From Pseudoalteromonas fuliginea (GTDB taxonomy: Bacteria; Pseudomonadota; Gammaproteobacteria; Enterobacterales; Alteromonadaceae), in contig NZ_JJNZ01000053.1 of the NCBI RefSeq assembly GCF_000690055.1, forward strand, positions 1 to 64,000: DNA of 64,000 bases, written 5' to 3'. Positions 1 to 9,732 of the stretch are shown piece by piece (within the stretch, counting starts at the first letter, position 1; each line of letters begins with the position of its first letter). The notes beneath the pieces were generated by a model, which made no database searches, had not been told where the DNA came from, and saw only the letters and a program-made list of their open reading frames with translations. The position numbers and the translations under genes were made by a program.

Positions 1-29
1 CTATGTGAAAGTAGGACATTACCAGGATT
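1..29 (+). rRNA. 3' end of a 5S rRNA gene (partial)
   Basis: The first bases match the conserved 3' arm of bacterial 5S rRNA (E. coli ends in CATGCGAGAGTAGG...CTGCCAGG; here CTATGTGAAAGTAGG...TTACCAGG). A rho-independent terminator follows at once, as at the end of an rrn operon. The rest of the gene lies left of the window. Confidence 0.8.
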
Positions 30-40
30 TAATTGAGAGA

Positions 41-70
41 AACCCGTTACAGTAATGTGACGGGTTTTTT
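41..70 (+). terminator. rrn operon rho-independent terminator
   Basis: AACCCGT and ACGGGTT arms close over a short inner stem and are followed by a run of six T. It lies a dozen bases after the 5S 3' end. Confidence 0.8.
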
Positions 71-93
71 GCTTTTTGTAATTTTGTAAATAG

Positions 94-222
94 TCCATGC
101 CGAACTCAGTGGCGAAATAAAATAGTTCTAAGGCGAGCCGCGCAGAAGGACGTCCCGACACAAAGATAGTGTAGCATTTGCTATGTGCCTCTCCACCGCT
201 GTGGCACTACGACATTACCAGG
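94..222 (+). pseudogene. decayed 5S rRNA copy 1
   Basis: It contains TCCATGCCGAACTCAG, the highly conserved 5S loop region, then unrelated sequence, then GATAGTGTAGCATTTGCTAT from the 5S 3' half, and ends in ACATTACCAGG. About 16 extra bases, able to fold as GTGCC/GGCAC (185-207), replace the AAAGTAGG segment. The 5S 5' half is missing, so it cannot encode a functional 5S RNA. Confidence 0.65.
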
Positions 223-236
223 ATTTAATTAAGAGA

Positions 237-266
237 AACCCGTTACAGTAATGTGACGGGTTTTTT
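237..266 (+). terminator. second copy of the rrn terminator
   Basis: An exact repeat of the AACCCGT...ACGGGTTTTTT hairpin in the second tandem unit. A third version at 434-460 has a shortened stem because the GGG of its right arm is gone. Confidence 0.6.
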
Positions 267-290
267 GCTTTTTTGAAATTTTGTAAATAG

Positions 291-417
291 TCCATGCCGA
301 ACTCAGTGGCGAAATAAAATAGTTCTAAGGCGAGCCCCGCAGAAGGACGCCCCGACACAAAGATAGTGTAGCATTTGCTATGTGCCTCTCCACCGCTGTG
401 GCACTACGACATTACCA
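291..417 (+). pseudogene. decayed 5S rRNA copy 2
   Basis: It is nearly identical to the preceding decayed copy, including the same inserted hairpin. Differences are a few single bases in the central unrelated part. The two copies must descend from one already rearranged unit that was then duplicated in tandem. Confidence 0.65.
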
Positions 418-573
418 ATATTTAATTAAGAGAAACCCGTTACAGTAATGTGACGTTTTTTGCTTTTTTAAATTAAGAAAAACATCCCTCTTTAAATTCA
501 ACAACAAAACTAGTTGCGTCTATTCGCGCGTGCTAAAATCCAATTTTTATGAATGATGATATAGAGGTCTAGT

Positions 574-1497
574 TTGCCTACAGCTGATTACCAAAAGGTG
601 CTTGATGAAATAGCACATGAAGTACGCCCTTTATTATCACAAGGAAAAGTAGCTGATTATATACCGGCCCTTGCAGAGGTCGATCCTGAGCAATTTTCTA
701 TCGCTATTTATACAACTGATGGTAAGACTGTATGTGCGGGGGATTGCTCTCAACGTTTTACCATTCAGTCTGTTTCAAAAGTTATGACACTTACTATGGC
801 ACTGCAACGTTATGGTGATGAACTTTGGCATCGAGTTGGAAAGGAGCCTTCAGGTACTGCCTTTAATTCGCTTACACAGCTTGAGTTTGAAAAAGGGATT
901 CCTCGTAACCCTTTCATAAATGCAGGCGCAATTGTAACATGTGATGCGTTATACAGCCGCTTATCTGCACCAATGCACTCTATGCTCGAGACCTTTAGGT
1001 TGTTAGCTGGTAATAGAGGGATAGTGATTGATAAAAAAGTCGCTAATTCTGAGTATGAATTTAGGCATCGTAATGCTGCTATGGCACATTTAATGAAGTC
1101 GTTTGGTAATTTTGAAAATGAAGTCGATGATGTTTTATGGTCTTACTTTAACTTTTGTTCTATTGAGCTCAACTGTATTGAATTAGCCAAAGCTTATAAT
1201 TTTTTAGCTAATAAAGGTGTTGATAATCGATCGGGCGATCGTGTTTTAAGTAGTCGTCAAAATAAGCAGCTAAATTCGCTTTTATTTACCAGTGGTTTAT
1301 ATGATGCTGCGGGGGATTTTGGTTACAGAGTAGGTATGCCAGGTAAGTCGGGAGTGTCAGGGACTATTTTAGCCGTGTTACCAAATAAGTTTACGGTAGC
1401 TGTTTATTCTCCAGGGCTTAATTCGTTTGGTAATTCGGTAGCAGGAATTGCGGCGCTGGAACTACTATCTAAAAAGCTCGATATTTCTATTTTTTAG
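574..1497 (+). CDS. glsA: glutaminase
   Basis: Hydrolyses L-glutamine to glutamate and ammonia in the cytoplasm. The 307-residue protein is full length for the serine-dependent beta-lactamase-like glutaminases and keeps the active-site set: Ser66 and Lys69 in QSVSK, Asn116 in NPFINAG, Glu160/Asn167, Tyr191, Tyr243 and Val261, each about one position from E. coli numbering. The start is TTG, chosen because AGAGG lies six bases before it and the N-terminus fits the family. It is the first gene after the rRNA tail and converges on gsk. Whether it corresponds to E. coli YbaS or YneH is not resolved. Confidence 0.93.
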   Translation: MPTADYQKVLDEIAHEVRPLLSQGKVADYIPALAEVDPEQFSIAIYTTDGKTVCAGDCSQRFTIQSVSKVMTLTMALQRYGDELWHRVGKEPSGTAFNSLTQLEFEKGIPRNPFINAGAIVTCDALYSRLSAPMHSMLETFRLLAGNRGIVIDKKVANSEYEFRHRNAAMAHLMKSFGNFENEVDDVLWSYFNFCSIELNCIELAKAYNFLANKGVDNRSGDRVLSSRQNKQLNSLLFTSGLYDAAGDFGYRVGMPGKSGVSGTILAVLPNKFTVAVYSPGLNSFGNSVAGIAALELLSKKLDISIF

Positions 1498-1507
1498 GAA
1501 ATCGAGA

Positions 1508-1526
1508 GGGAGCAATACTTGCTCCC
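1508..1526. terminator. hairpin between convergent glsA and gsk
   Basis: A perfect 8-bp stem, GGGAGCAA/TTGCTCCC with a 3-base loop, lies in the 37-bp gap between the two stop codons. Neither side has a strong T run, so termination strength is uncertain; it may serve both genes. Confidence 0.5.
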
Positions 1527-1534
1527 ACCGTTAT

Positions 1535-2839
1535 TTACTGTTCCCAATAAACCTGTTCTAAGCAGTCTTCGCGTTCTGGTAAACCGCGAGATAAGCGAGG
1601 AGAGTGCTGAACTAACACTTCATAACTAGCTCGGTTAGCATATTTACTAATTTGCGATAGTGATGAGTAAGTAATAGCTTGTTGCTGATGCTTAGCAGAG
1701 TTTGCCACGTTAAGTTTATGATAAACATTTGCTGATAAGTCATGTAGTACAGCCGCTAAAGCACAATCGCCTGCACCATTGGTGTTTTTAATTGAGTCAG
1801 GTCCACCCATGAATGGGGCTGTATGGCTATATGCTCTGATAGGCTTATCACACTCGGTTTTACGCATAGCACGTGAAAATTCGTATCGATTAAAATCAGG
1901 TATTGCTCCTGGTAATAACGGGTATTCGGTTTCGCGCTTTAAATTTTCGTCAACGTAGCCGGCCATAAATAAACCTTTTTCGCCAGCGGTGCAAATTACC
2001 AAATCTACCCAATCAAGTGCTTTATCAGCAGCTAGGAGTGGGTCTTCAAAACCCGTAATAGCTAACCCTTCTTCTTCGTTCATAGCAAGAATATCAACAT
2101 GCTTTTCAACAAAGTTTGCCCACCAGGTAGGGTCTTGCTCAATTAAGAACTTGGTACCGAGTGTAAGAACAACTGGCACACCTGCATCATTAGCGTATTT
2201 TACCGCTTGCATAGTCGCTTCAGTCATCGTTTCACTACCTTGCGTACGCATGAGGTAGGCACTGATCACTAATGCTGATGAATTTTCAATAAGGTTTTTA
2301 TCGATAGATTCAGGACGTAAGTGATTCATTAGGCCCGCACTTATTGCAAAAGTACGCTCACCGGTTTCATCAATTAATGTAAAACAACGACCTATAGGCC
2401 CATCTACTGGTTGAAGATAGTTTAAATCTACGCGGCTTGAGGTGTTGCATAAAAAGCGGTAGGCGTAGCTACCTATTTTTATATTTTCGCTCATTACGCC
2501 TAATAAAACTGAGCGATCATCTGCAAGTACAGAGTAGTTGTGCATAGTGTTACCAATGGTCCCACCGGCAAACTCAAAATCAACCATATCGTTTAATTTT
2601 AAACGATCGTATAAGGCGTTTGTTATGTCGCTATCAATAACTTGCGACATACCTCTACGTAGTTGAAATTCGTCAAGGAAAGCTTGATCAACTTTTGCCT
2701 CTATATCAACAACGATCTGATCGATACCCGTAATATAACTACGTTGTAATCGCTCTGTTGCGTTAAGTTGATTGGTAAGTGGATCTTTGGCTTCCACTGG
2801 AAAATAATGTTTATGCCTGCGGCGTCCAGGAAATTTCAT
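1535..2839 (-). CDS. gsk: inosine/guanosine kinase
   Basis: Phosphorylates inosine and guanosine to IMP and GMP in purine salvage. At 434 residues it matches E. coli Gsk nearly end to end: the start MKFPG, the central AGGTIGNTMHNYSVLADDRS block (residues 91-110), and the C-terminal SPRLSRGLPERED. It is a PfkB/ribokinase-fold enzyme; the catalytic Asp is Asp358 in NTNGAGD, followed by Cys where E. coli has Gly. It is transcribed away from tadA, with which it shares an upstream region of about 180 bp. Confidence 0.96.
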   Translation of the reverse strand: MKFPGRRRHKHYFPVEAKDPLTNQLNATERLQRSYITGIDQIVVDIEAKVDQAFLDEFQLRRGMSQVIDSDITNALYDRLKLNDMVDFEFAGGTIGNTMHNYSVLADDRSVLLGVMSENIKIGSYAYRFLCNTSSRVDLNYLQPVDGPIGRCFTLIDETGERTFAISAGLMNHLRPESIDKNLIENSSALVISAYLMRTQGSETMTEATMQAVKYANDAGVPVVLTLGTKFLIEQDPTWWANFVEKHVDILAMNEEEGLAITGFEDPLLAADKALDWVDLVICTAGEKGLFMAGYVDENLKRETEYPLLPGAIPDFNRYEFSRAMRKTECDKPIRAYSHTAPFMGGPDSIKNTNGAGDCALAAVLHDLSANVYHKLNVANSAKHQQQAITYSSLSQISKYANRASYEVLVQHSPRLSRGLPEREDCLEQVYWEQ

Positions 2840-3017
2840 TTGCTACCCGTGTTGTGAGCTAAATAAAAAAAGCGTGAGATTATAGCGTAAATCAGCACGA
2901 GTGAGCCATTACAAACGGGTAAATATTGTTTTATTTTTGCAATAAAGTAATGAATGACGCACTTTAGAGTGCTAACTAGGTATAATCACAGCATAAAAAG
3001 TTATTTAAGTAGAAAGA

Positions 3018-3524
3018 ATGAACGAGCCATTTGATGATTCCTACTGGATGGAGCAAGCGCTTTTGTATGCAAAGCAGGCAGAGTTGCTTGATGAAATCCC
3101 TGTAGGAGCGATTGTAGTAAAAGATAACCAGCTAATTTCAGTAGGGTACAACCGTTCAATAACCGATAACGACCCATCTGCCCATGCCGAAATGATCGCA
3201 GTACGAGAAGCAGGAAAAGTGCTTAACAACTATCGTTTAATAGATTGTACACTGTACGTAACATTAGAGCCTTGTTCTATGTGTGCAGGAATGTTGGTGC
3301 ATAGCAGAATAAAGCGTTTAGTATTTGGTGCAGCCGACGAAAAAACAGGGTCTGCTGGTTCAATTATGAACTTATTACAAGAACCGAGGTTAAACCATCA
3401 AGTTGAAGTGTGTGGTGGTGTTTTAGCACAGCAGTGTGGCAATACTATTTCAGATTTTTTTAAACGTAGAAGAGCACAAATTAAAGCAACTAAAAAAGCT
3501 GCTCGTGATGCGACTAATCTTTAA
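3018..3524 (+). CDS. tadA: tRNA-specific adenosine deaminase
   Basis: Deaminates adenosine 34 of tRNA-Arg(ACG) to inosine, an essential step for wobble decoding. The 168-residue protein carries the zinc cytidine-deaminase motifs: His56-Ala-Glu58 (zinc ligand and proton shuttle) and Pro85-Cys86-x-x-Cys89. Downstream residues KRRRAQIKATKK form the basic tail typical of TadA. The start has a short A-rich leader with AGAAAG as a modest ribosome site. Its stop codon lies in a hairpin shared with the convergent small ORF downstream. Confidence 0.95.
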   Translation: MNEPFDDSYWMEQALLYAKQAELLDEIPVGAIVVKDNQLISVGYNRSITDNDPSAHAEMIAVREAGKVLNNYRLIDCTLYVTLEPCSMCAGMLVHSRIKRLVFGAADEKTGSAGSIMNLLQEPRLNHQVEVCGGVLAQQCGNTISDFFKRRRAQIKATKKAARDATNL

Positions 3525-3532
3525 TTAGTCGC
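3510..3532. terminator. hairpin containing both convergent stop codons
   Basis: GCGACTAAT and ATTAGTCGC form a perfect 9-bp stem around a 5-base loop. The tadA stop and the stop of the small minus-strand ORF both fall in the loop region. No T run follows on either side, so it may protect 3' ends rather than terminate alone. Confidence 0.5.
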
Positions 3533-3688
3533 AGGGGATATTTCTGACTCTACCATTTGCTGCATAGCAAACATTCGGCGACGCCAGATAATCTTTTTGT
3601 GCAATTTGCGCAACATAACACGACGACGTGTGGCCGTTGAATAAATTACATTACGTTTTAATCTTTGTGTGCGTCTACGTTTTAGCAT
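3521..3688 (-). CDS. small highly basic protein (55 aa), function unknown
   Basis: Not a recognised family. The ORF starts at ATG with a strong ribosome site (TTAGGAG, five bases before the start) and encodes 55 residues. The first 38 are dominated by Arg and Lys, with clusters such as LKRRRTQRLKR, TRRRV and WRRRMF; the last 15 are neutral to acidic. It has no signal peptide or membrane segment. It overlaps the end of tadA by four bases in convergent orientation. The composition suggests an RNA- or DNA-binding peptide, which is inference only. The clean ribosome site is the main reason to believe it is expressed. Confidence 0.6.
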   Translation of the reverse strand: MLKRRRTQRLKRNVIYSTATRRRVMLRKLHKKIIWRRRMFAMQQMVESEISPATN

Positions 3689-3851
3689 GTTTTCTCCTAA
3701 TGCAAGAGTGAGAAAGGCACGAGGTATATCTTATAAATTAATGATATACAATTAACACACATTAGTGATCATTTGATGACAAGTAAACAGATATTTAATT
3801 TACTTAAATTTCGCTTATAGATATGGTCAAAAATAAACACCTAAATTAATC

Positions 3852-5354
3852 TTAGTTATTTTTTTCACTTGACTGCTCGGGCTCAATTATAGGTAGTTGC
3901 TTTTGTATTTGAGCTTCACTTGCCTCAATTTTTATCTCACTTGTTACGTTTAGCTTTGGCTCGATTACAGTGCTTAGCTCTACGATTGATTCAGGTTTTT
4001 CTGCAATAGCATTATTTTCATCTAGCCAAACAAGTGCATCGTAATAGCGACGAATATTATCAACATATTTAACCGCTACATCGCCACGCGCATAACCATA
4101 GCGGGTTTTACGGTAATAGCGCTTTTTAATTAACAGTGGTAAGCGTTTTTTTACATCAGCCCATTTATCAGGGCTTGCGCCTTGCTGTTCGGTAATTATA
4201 CGTGCGTCATTAACGTGTCCCCAACCTACATTGTAGGCCGCTAATGCAAGCCATGTTCTATCGGGTTGCGGGATTCTGTCGGGAATACGCTTAATAAGCT
4301 TACTTAAATACTTACCGCCACCGCGAATGTTTTGCTCTGGCTCTAATCGGTTAGTAACACCCACTTGTTTTGCTGTACTGCGGGTTAACATCATAATACC
4401 GCGAACGCCTGTTGGCGATTTAGCGCGAGGATTCCACATAGATTCTTGATAACTAAGCGCTGCTAGTAAACGCCAATCAAGACTACCTGCATATTGTTCA
4501 AACCACGGTTGGTATGTTGGTAGAGTTTCTTTTATCGCTTCTATATAAGCTAGGGTATTTACATAGTTAAATTGGCGTACATGCCCAAAGTATTTTTCTT
4601 CGAGTACGTAAAGTTGATTACTTTGTTTTATATCACCAAAAAAAGGTACAAGTAGAGCATATAAAGAGTCGTCTTTAGATTTGTTGAGTATCCATGCGAT
4701 TGGGTCGTTATGGGTAACTGAAAAGCCAATACTTAAATTAGGGTGATACCGACGAAACAGCGACAAGGTATGTGTATCGGCAAGGGTGTAATCTATCTCA
4801 CCATCAATAACTGCTTGAAGTAACTCTTCTTCGTCAAACTCTTCGCTTTCGGTCCAAGTGAGTTCAGGATTGTTTTTTTTCATTTTTTGTAAAGTAAGCG
4901 AATGGCTACTTTTAGCTATAACGGTAAAGTTACCATCTAAATCATCAAAATCACGTGGGCGAACGCGCCCTTGTTTATAAACTAACTTTTGGCTAATTGT
5001 GCGATAAGTTGGGCCATAGCGATATTGCTCTGCACGGGTTTTATTGTAGGTAAGTCCTGAGGCAATTAAGTCTAAATCCCCCTTTTCAAGGCGTTCAAAC
5101 ATGTCAGATAAGTTAAAGAAAGGGACTATTTCAAGCTCTACACCTAAATAATCAGCAAAGGCTTGAGATAACTCATATTCAAAACCTTGCTCTCCTTGTA
5201 CTGCTTGATAATAATTACTGGCACTCGCAAGCGTACCCACACGTATTTTGTTTTGCTCTTTTATTTGGGCGAGTTGAGTTGGCTGTTCTTGCATATCACA
5301 TGCGCACAACAGCATAACTAAAGTAATGATTATTATTAGTTTTTCTTTGAACAT
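3852..5354 (-). CDS. mltF: membrane-bound lytic murein transglycosylase F
   Basis: Cleaves peptidoglycan glycan strands to 1,6-anhydro-muropeptides at the envelope. I chose the ATG at 5354 (500 aa, MFKEKL...) rather than one nine codons upstream because AAGGGG sits six bases before it and the signal peptide then starts normally. A lipobox, LLCAC, makes Cys19 the lipidated residue. Residues about 30-260 are a periplasmic substrate-binding-like regulatory domain; about 290-400 are the SLT domain with catalytic Glu304 in YQESMWNP. The residue after the lipidated Cys is Asp, an inner-membrane retention signal in E. coli, which is odd for this enzyme. Divergent from purL, as in E. coli. Confidence 0.93.
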   Translation of the reverse strand: MFKEKLIIIITLVMLLCACDMQEQPTQLAQIKEQNKIRVGTLASASNYYQAVQGEQGFEYELSQAFADYLGVELEIVPFFNLSDMFERLEKGDLDLIASGLTYNKTRAEQYRYGPTYRTISQKLVYKQGRVRPRDFDDLDGNFTVIAKSSHSLTLQKMKKNNPELTWTESEEFDEEELLQAVIDGEIDYTLADTHTLSLFRRYHPNLSIGFSVTHNDPIAWILNKSKDDSLYALLVPFFGDIKQSNQLYVLEEKYFGHVRQFNYVNTLAYIEAIKETLPTYQPWFEQYAGSLDWRLLAALSYQESMWNPRAKSPTGVRGIMMLTRSTAKQVGVTNRLEPEQNIRGGGKYLSKLIKRIPDRIPQPDRTWLALAAYNVGWGHVNDARIITEQQGASPDKWADVKKRLPLLIKKRYYRKTRYGYARGDVAVKYVDNIRRYYDALVWLDENNAIAEKPESIVELSTVIEPKLNVTSEIKIEASEAQIQKQLPIIEPEQSSEKNN

Positions 5355-5512
5355 TGAGTGCCCCTTAAACTCGCCAGCCACCGTTATAGCAAAACTAAGC
5401 CATCACGTCACTTTACCTTTTATTTTATTAACCAAAACAGACTATAAATACAGCTGAAAAGTTAATTTTATGAAAAGCGTAATTTTGAGTTAAATCTGAA
5501 TGCTAATTGGAC

Positions 5513-5518
5513 TATAAT
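5513..5518 (+). promoter_or_regulatory. putative -10 element for purL
   Basis: A consensus TATAAT lies about 36 bases before the purL start, in the mltF-purL intergenic region. No well-spaced -35 is visible; TTGAGT upstream would leave a 22-base spacer. I see no PurR-type operator (ACGCAAACGTTTGCGT-like). Confidence 0.4.
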
Positions 5519-5553
5519 GCGTGCCTAAAATATCGTTCAATCCCTAACCCCGG

Positions 5554-8500
5554 ATGAAATTATCTATGTTGATCCTTCGTGGTGCACCAGCACTTTCAGA
5601 GTTCAGAGTTAATAAAATTTTAGCGCGTTGCCAACAATCGCAACTTCCAATCACTAACGTATATGCCGAGTATACTCACTTTGCCGATTTAACATCGCCG
5701 TTGAGTAGCGCTGAGCAAACCAAGCTTGAAAAACTATTAACTTACGGTCCAACCATTGCTGAGCATACCCCAGCTGGCAAACTTGTACTTGTTACACCTC
5801 GCCCAGGTACCATCTCACCTTGGGCATCTAAGGCTACCGACATCGCCCACAACTGTGGTTTAAAGCAGGTTCACCGTGTTGAACGCGGTATTGCTTATTA
5901 TGTTGAAGGTAATTTAAACGCAGAACAACTTGCACAAGTAATTGCGTTATTGCACGACCGCATGACTGAAGCCACACATAGTGAGCTTGAAGATGCTGCT
6001 CAGCTGTTTCGCAGTGATGCACCGCGCCAAATGTCGTCTGTTGATATTTTAGGTGGCGGACGCGAAGCATTAGCAATAGCCAATGTTGAGCAAGGTTTTG
6101 CCCTTGCTGATGACGAAATAGATTACTTGGTAGAAAACTTTATAAAGTTGGGACGTAACCCTAACGACATCGAATTGTTTATGTTTGCACAAGCAAACTC
6201 AGAGCATTGTCGCCATAAAATATTTAATGCTGACTGGACAATTGATGGAAAAGAGCAGCCAAAATCGCTGTTTAAAATGATTAAAAATACGTTTGAGTTA
6301 AATCCTGAAAATGTATTGTCGGCGTATAAAGATAACGCGGCAGTAATGAAAGGCTCAAAAGCGGGTCGCTTCTTCCCAAATGCGCAAGGTGAATATGCGT
6401 ACCATCAAGAAGACATTGAAATACTAATGAAAGTTGAAACGCATAACCACCCAACAGCTATCGCGCCATTCTCTGGTGCGGCTACAGGCTCTGGTGGTGA
6501 GATTCGCGATGAAGGCGCAACGGGTCGTGGCTCTAAGCCAAAAGCAGGCTTAGTTGGCTTTACTGTATCAAATTTACGTATTCCAGGTTACGAGCAACCG
6601 TGGGAAAGCGATTTTGGTAAGCCGGGTCGTATTGTAAACGCACTTGATATAATGACAGAAGGTCCACTAGGTGGCGCTGCATTTAATAATGAGTTTGGTC
6701 GTCCTAACTTGTTAGGCTACTTCCGTACTTACGAAGAAAAAGTAACAAGCCATAACGGTGAAGAAGTACGTGGTTACCATAAACCAATTATGCTTGCCGG
6801 TGGTTTAGGTAATATTCGCTCTGATCATGTTCAAAAAGGTGATATTCCTGTAGGCGCTAAATTAATTGCGCTAGGCGGACCTGCAATGAACATAGGTTTA
6901 GGCGGTGGTGCTGCATCAAGTATGGCCTCTGGTCAGTCAAATGAAGATTTAGACTTTGCTTCAGTACAGCGCGAAAACCCAGAAATGGAACGTCGTTGCC
7001 AAGAAGTTATCGATAAATGTTGGCAGCTAGGTGATGAAAACCCAATTGCATTCATCCACGATGTAGGTGCTGGCGGTTTATCAAATGCGTTTCCTGAGCT
7101 TGTTAATGATGGCGGACGTGGTGGTAAGTTCCAATTACGTAGCATCCCTAACGATGAGCCAGGCATGGCACCACACGAAATTTGGTGTAATGAATCACAA
7201 GAGCGTTATGTACTCGCTGTTGGCGAAGAGGACTTTGACCGCTTTGAAGCAATTTGTAAGCGTGAACGTGCCCAGTACGCTGTTATTGGTGAAGCAACCG
7301 CTGAACCTCACTTAACGGTGTCAGACAGCCATTTTGAAAATAACCCTGTTGATTTGCCGCTGGACGTATTATTAGGTAAAGCACCTAAAATGCACCGCGA
7401 TGTAACGTCAAAGCAAGTTGTTGGCAAAGCGCTTGATATCACATCAATAAATGCAGCAGATGCAGCGCAGCGCTTAATGCGTTTACCTACCATTGCAGAA
7501 AAAACATTCTTAATAACAATCGGCGATCGTTCAGTTACGGGTTTAGTAGCGCGCGATCAAATGGTCGGTCCTTGGCAAGTACCTGTTGCTAACTGTGCAG
7601 TAACTGCGGCAACGTATGATACTTACCACGGTGAAGCTATGTCACTCGGTGAGCGTACTCCGGCTGCATTACTTAATTACGGTGCATCTGCTCGTTTAGC
7701 TGTAGCTGAGTCGTTAACTAATATTGCTTGTGCAAATATTGGTAGCCTTGAAAACATTAAGTTATCGGCAAACTGGATGGCAGCAGCGGGTCACCCAGGT
7801 GAAGATGCTGGTTTATATGAAGCTGTTAAAGCCGTAGGCGAAGAGCTTTGTCCTGCGCTTGGTTTAACGATTCCTGTAGGTAAAGATTCTATGTCGATGA
7901 AAACGACATGGAAAGATGAAGGTGACTCACAAGAGAAGTCAGTAACATCGCCGCTTTCACTGGTTATAACTGCGTTTGGTCGTGTTGACGACGTACGTAA
8001 AACAGTAACACCACAACTGCGCACAGATAAAGGCGATACATCGCTTATATTAATTGATTTAGGTGCGGGCAAAAACCGCATGGGCGCATCAAGCCTTGCG
8101 CAAGTTTATAAGCAATTGGGTGATGTAACCCCTGATGTTGATAGCCCAGAGTTATTAAAAGGCTTTTATAACGCAATGCAAGCGCTTGTGGCTGATAGTA
8201 AGTTACTTGCTTATCATGACCGCTCAGACGGTGGTTTATTTACCACAGTAGCTGAAATGGCGTTTACGGGTCATACCGGTGTAACGGTTGATTTAGCAGC
8301 TTTAACAGGTTCAGACATTGAAGCGCTTTATAACGAAGAGCTAGGTGCCGTAATTCAAGTTGCAAATGCTGATTTAGATGCAGTGAATGCGGTGTTTGAA
8401 CAACATGGTATAGCAGCAATTAGCCACAACATTGGCACGCTTAACAGTGACGATACGATTATATTTAACCGTGGCGAAAATACGGTACTTAATCATACGC

Positions 8501-9456
8501 GTACTGAGCTTCGTACTATTTGGGCTGAAACAACGTATCAAATGCAAGCACGCCGTGATAACCCTGAGTGCGCTAAGCAAGAGTTTGATGCTAAATTTGA
8601 TGCAAAAGATCCAGGCTTAAACGTAAAACTTAACTTTGATTTAAATGAAGATATAGCTGCACCATACATTGCAACCGGTGCTAAACCGCAAATGGCTATT
8701 TTACGTGAGCAGGGTGTTAACTCTCATTTAGAAATGGCGGCAGCGTTTAATCGCGCAGGTTTTGCAGCCGTTGATGTGCACATGAGCGACATTTTAGAAG
8801 GTCGTTTAACACTAGAGCAATTTAAAGGTTTAGTGGCCTGTGGTGGTTTCTCATACGGTGACGTACTTGGTGCGGGTGAAGGTTGGGCTAAGTCTATTTT
8901 GTTTAACGACATGGCACGCGATCAGTTCCAAAACTTCTTCCACCGTGAAGATACTTTCAGCTTAGGTGTATGTAACGGTTGCCAAATGTTATCAACGTTA
9001 AAAGAGTTGATCCCTGGCACTGAACATTGGCCGCGCTTTGTAACTAATAAATCAGAGCGTTTTGAAGCACGCTTTAGTTTAGTAGAAATACAAGAGAATC
9101 CGTCTGTGTTCTTTAATGGAATGGCTGGCTCGCGTATGCCAATAGCAGTTTCTCATGGTGAAGGCCATGCTGAGTTTGCAAACGATGCAGCCACTAAAGC
9201 GGCGCTTGATAGCGGCACTGTAGCGGTTAAGTTTGTAGACAACTACGGTAGCCCTACAACGCAGTACCCAGCTAACCCTAATGGTTCTCCAGAAGGTATT
9301 ACAGGTATTACGTCAATAGATGGTCGTGCCACTGTAATGATGCCGCATCCAGAACGTGTATTCAGAAGCGTTGCCAACTCTTGGCATCCTGATGAGTGGA
9401 TCGAGGATAGCCCGTGGATGCGTATGTTCCGTAACGCACGTAAAAACGTAGGTTAA
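5554..9456 (+). CDS. purL: phosphoribosylformylglycinamidine synthase
   Basis: Catalyses ATP- and glutamine-dependent amidation of FGAR to FGAM, the fourth step of purine synthesis. The 1300-residue single chain is the large proteobacterial form: an N-terminal PurS-like part, two AIR-synthase-like domains (substrate motif [10 protein letters not shown]), and a C-terminal class I glutamine amidotransferase with Cys1140 in GVCNGC and His1265/Glu1267 in PHPER. An ATG four codons later, at 5566, agrees better with E. coli (MMEILRG versus MLILRG here) and could be the true start. A strong terminator follows. It stands alone as a transcription unit. Confidence 0.96.
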   Translation: MKLSMLILRGAPALSEFRVNKILARCQQSQLPITNVYAEYTHFADLTSPLSSAEQTKLEKLLTYGPTIAEHTPAGKLVLVTPRPGTISPWASKATDIAHNCGLKQVHRVERGIAYYVEGNLNAEQLAQVIALLHDRMTEATHSELEDAAQLFRSDAPRQMSSVDILGGGREALAIANVEQGFALADDEIDYLVENFIKLGRNPNDIELFMFAQANSEHCRHKIFNADWTIDGKEQPKSLFKMIKNTFELNPENVLSAYKDNAAVMKGSKAGRFFPNAQGEYAYHQEDIEILMKVETHNHPTAIAPFSGAATGSGGEIRDEGATGRGSKPKAGLVGFTVSNLRIPGYEQPWESDFGKPGRIVNALDIMTEGPLGGAAFNNEFGRPNLLGYFRTYEEKVTSHNGEEVRGYHKPIMLAGGLGNIRSDHVQKGDIPVGAKLIALGGPAMNIGLGGGAASSMASGQSNEDLDFASVQRENPEMERRCQEVIDKCWQLGDENPIAFIHDVGAGGLSNAFPELVNDGGRGGKFQLRSIPNDEPGMAPHEIWCNESQERYVLAVGEEDFDRFEAICKRERAQYAVIGEATAEPHLTVSDSHFENNPVDLPLDVLLGKAPKMHRDVTSKQVVGKALDITSINAADAAQRLMRLPTIAEKTFLITIGDRSVTGLVARDQMVGPWQVPVANCAVTAATYDTYHGEAMSLGERTPAALLNYGASARLAVAESLTNIACANIGSLENIKLSANWMAAAGHPGEDAGLYEAVKAVGEELCPALGLTIPVGKDSMSMKTTWKDEGDSQEKSVTSPLSLVITAFGRVDDVRKTVTPQLRTDKGDTSLILIDLGAGKNRMGASSLAQVYKQLGDVTPDVDSPELLKGFYNAMQALVADSKLLAYHDRSDGGLFTTVAEMAFTGHTGVTVDLAALTGSDIEALYNEELGAVIQVANADLDAVNAVFEQHGIAAISHNIGTLNSDDTIIFNRGENTVLNHTRTELRTIWAETTYQMQARRDNPECAKQEFDAKFDAKDPGLNVKLNFDLNEDIAAPYIATGAKPQMAILREQGVNSHLEMAAAFNRAGFAAVDVHMSDILEGRLTLEQFKGLVACGGFSYGDVLGAGEGWAKSILFNDMARDQFQNFFHREDTFSLGVCNGCQMLSTLKELIPGTEHWPRFVTNKSERFEARFSLVEIQENPSVFFNGMAGSRMPIAVSHGEGHAEFANDAATKAALDSGTVAVKFVDNYGSPTTQYPANPNGSPEGITGITSIDGRATVMMPHPERVFRSVANSWHPDEWIEDSPWMRMFRNARKNVG

Positions 9457-9505
9457 TTATATTTACGTTTATACAAGTTAGATTCATAATCTTACTGTAA
9501 AATTA

Positions 9506-9532
9506 AAAAGGCTGCATTGTGCAGCCTTTTTT
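9506..9532 (+). terminator. purL terminator
   Basis: AAAAGGCTGC and GCAGCCTTTT form a perfect 10-bp stem with a 5-base loop, followed by further T residues. Confidence 0.85.
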
Positions 9533-9536
9533 GATT

Positions 9537-9696
9537 ATACCAATCTGCTTATATATGGGGTCTATTTAACGTTAAGAAAATTACGCTAGAACTAGGCAAA
9601 AGTTTTTATATCTATTGTTCTAAATAAAAAACTTTTAACGACGTTATAGTGCAATTTAATTCGTTAAATTGATCAAAGATTTATGCAGGTTGGTAT
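9537..9696. repeat. dispersed palindromic repeat, family 1, copy A
   Basis: About 160 bp bounded by the inverted ends ATACCAATCTGC and GCAGGTTGGTAT (11 of 12 match). Internal AAAAGTTTTT/AAAAACTTTT arms suggest a folded RNA or DNA element. A near-identical copy lies at 28388-28548 and a truncated one at 59808-59900. No coding capacity. Confidence 0.8.
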
Positions 9697-9732
9697 TAGT
9701 ATAGCTAAAAGCACAAAGCATTTAAGGATAGT

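Larger units (their letters stand above)
15..470 (+). repeat. tandem ~197-bp repeat of the rrn tail (about 2.4 copies)
   Basis: The block starting with GACATTACC recurs at 15, 211 and 408, a period of 196-197 bp. Each unit holds the terminator hairpin, an AT-rich spacer and a decayed 5S-like stretch. The first two units differ by only a few bases; the third stops after its hairpin, whose right arm has lost the GGG. This accounts for almost all of the DNA between the rRNA gene and glsA. Confidence 0.85.

Noticed and set aside
15..470. Regular ~197-bp repeats near the left edge considered as a CRISPR array
   Set aside because: The repeat units are long, contain rrn terminator and 5S sequence and have no unique spacers.
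5382..5553. PurR operator upstream of purL
   Set aside because: No sequence close to ACGCAAACGTTTGCGT is present in the intergenic region.
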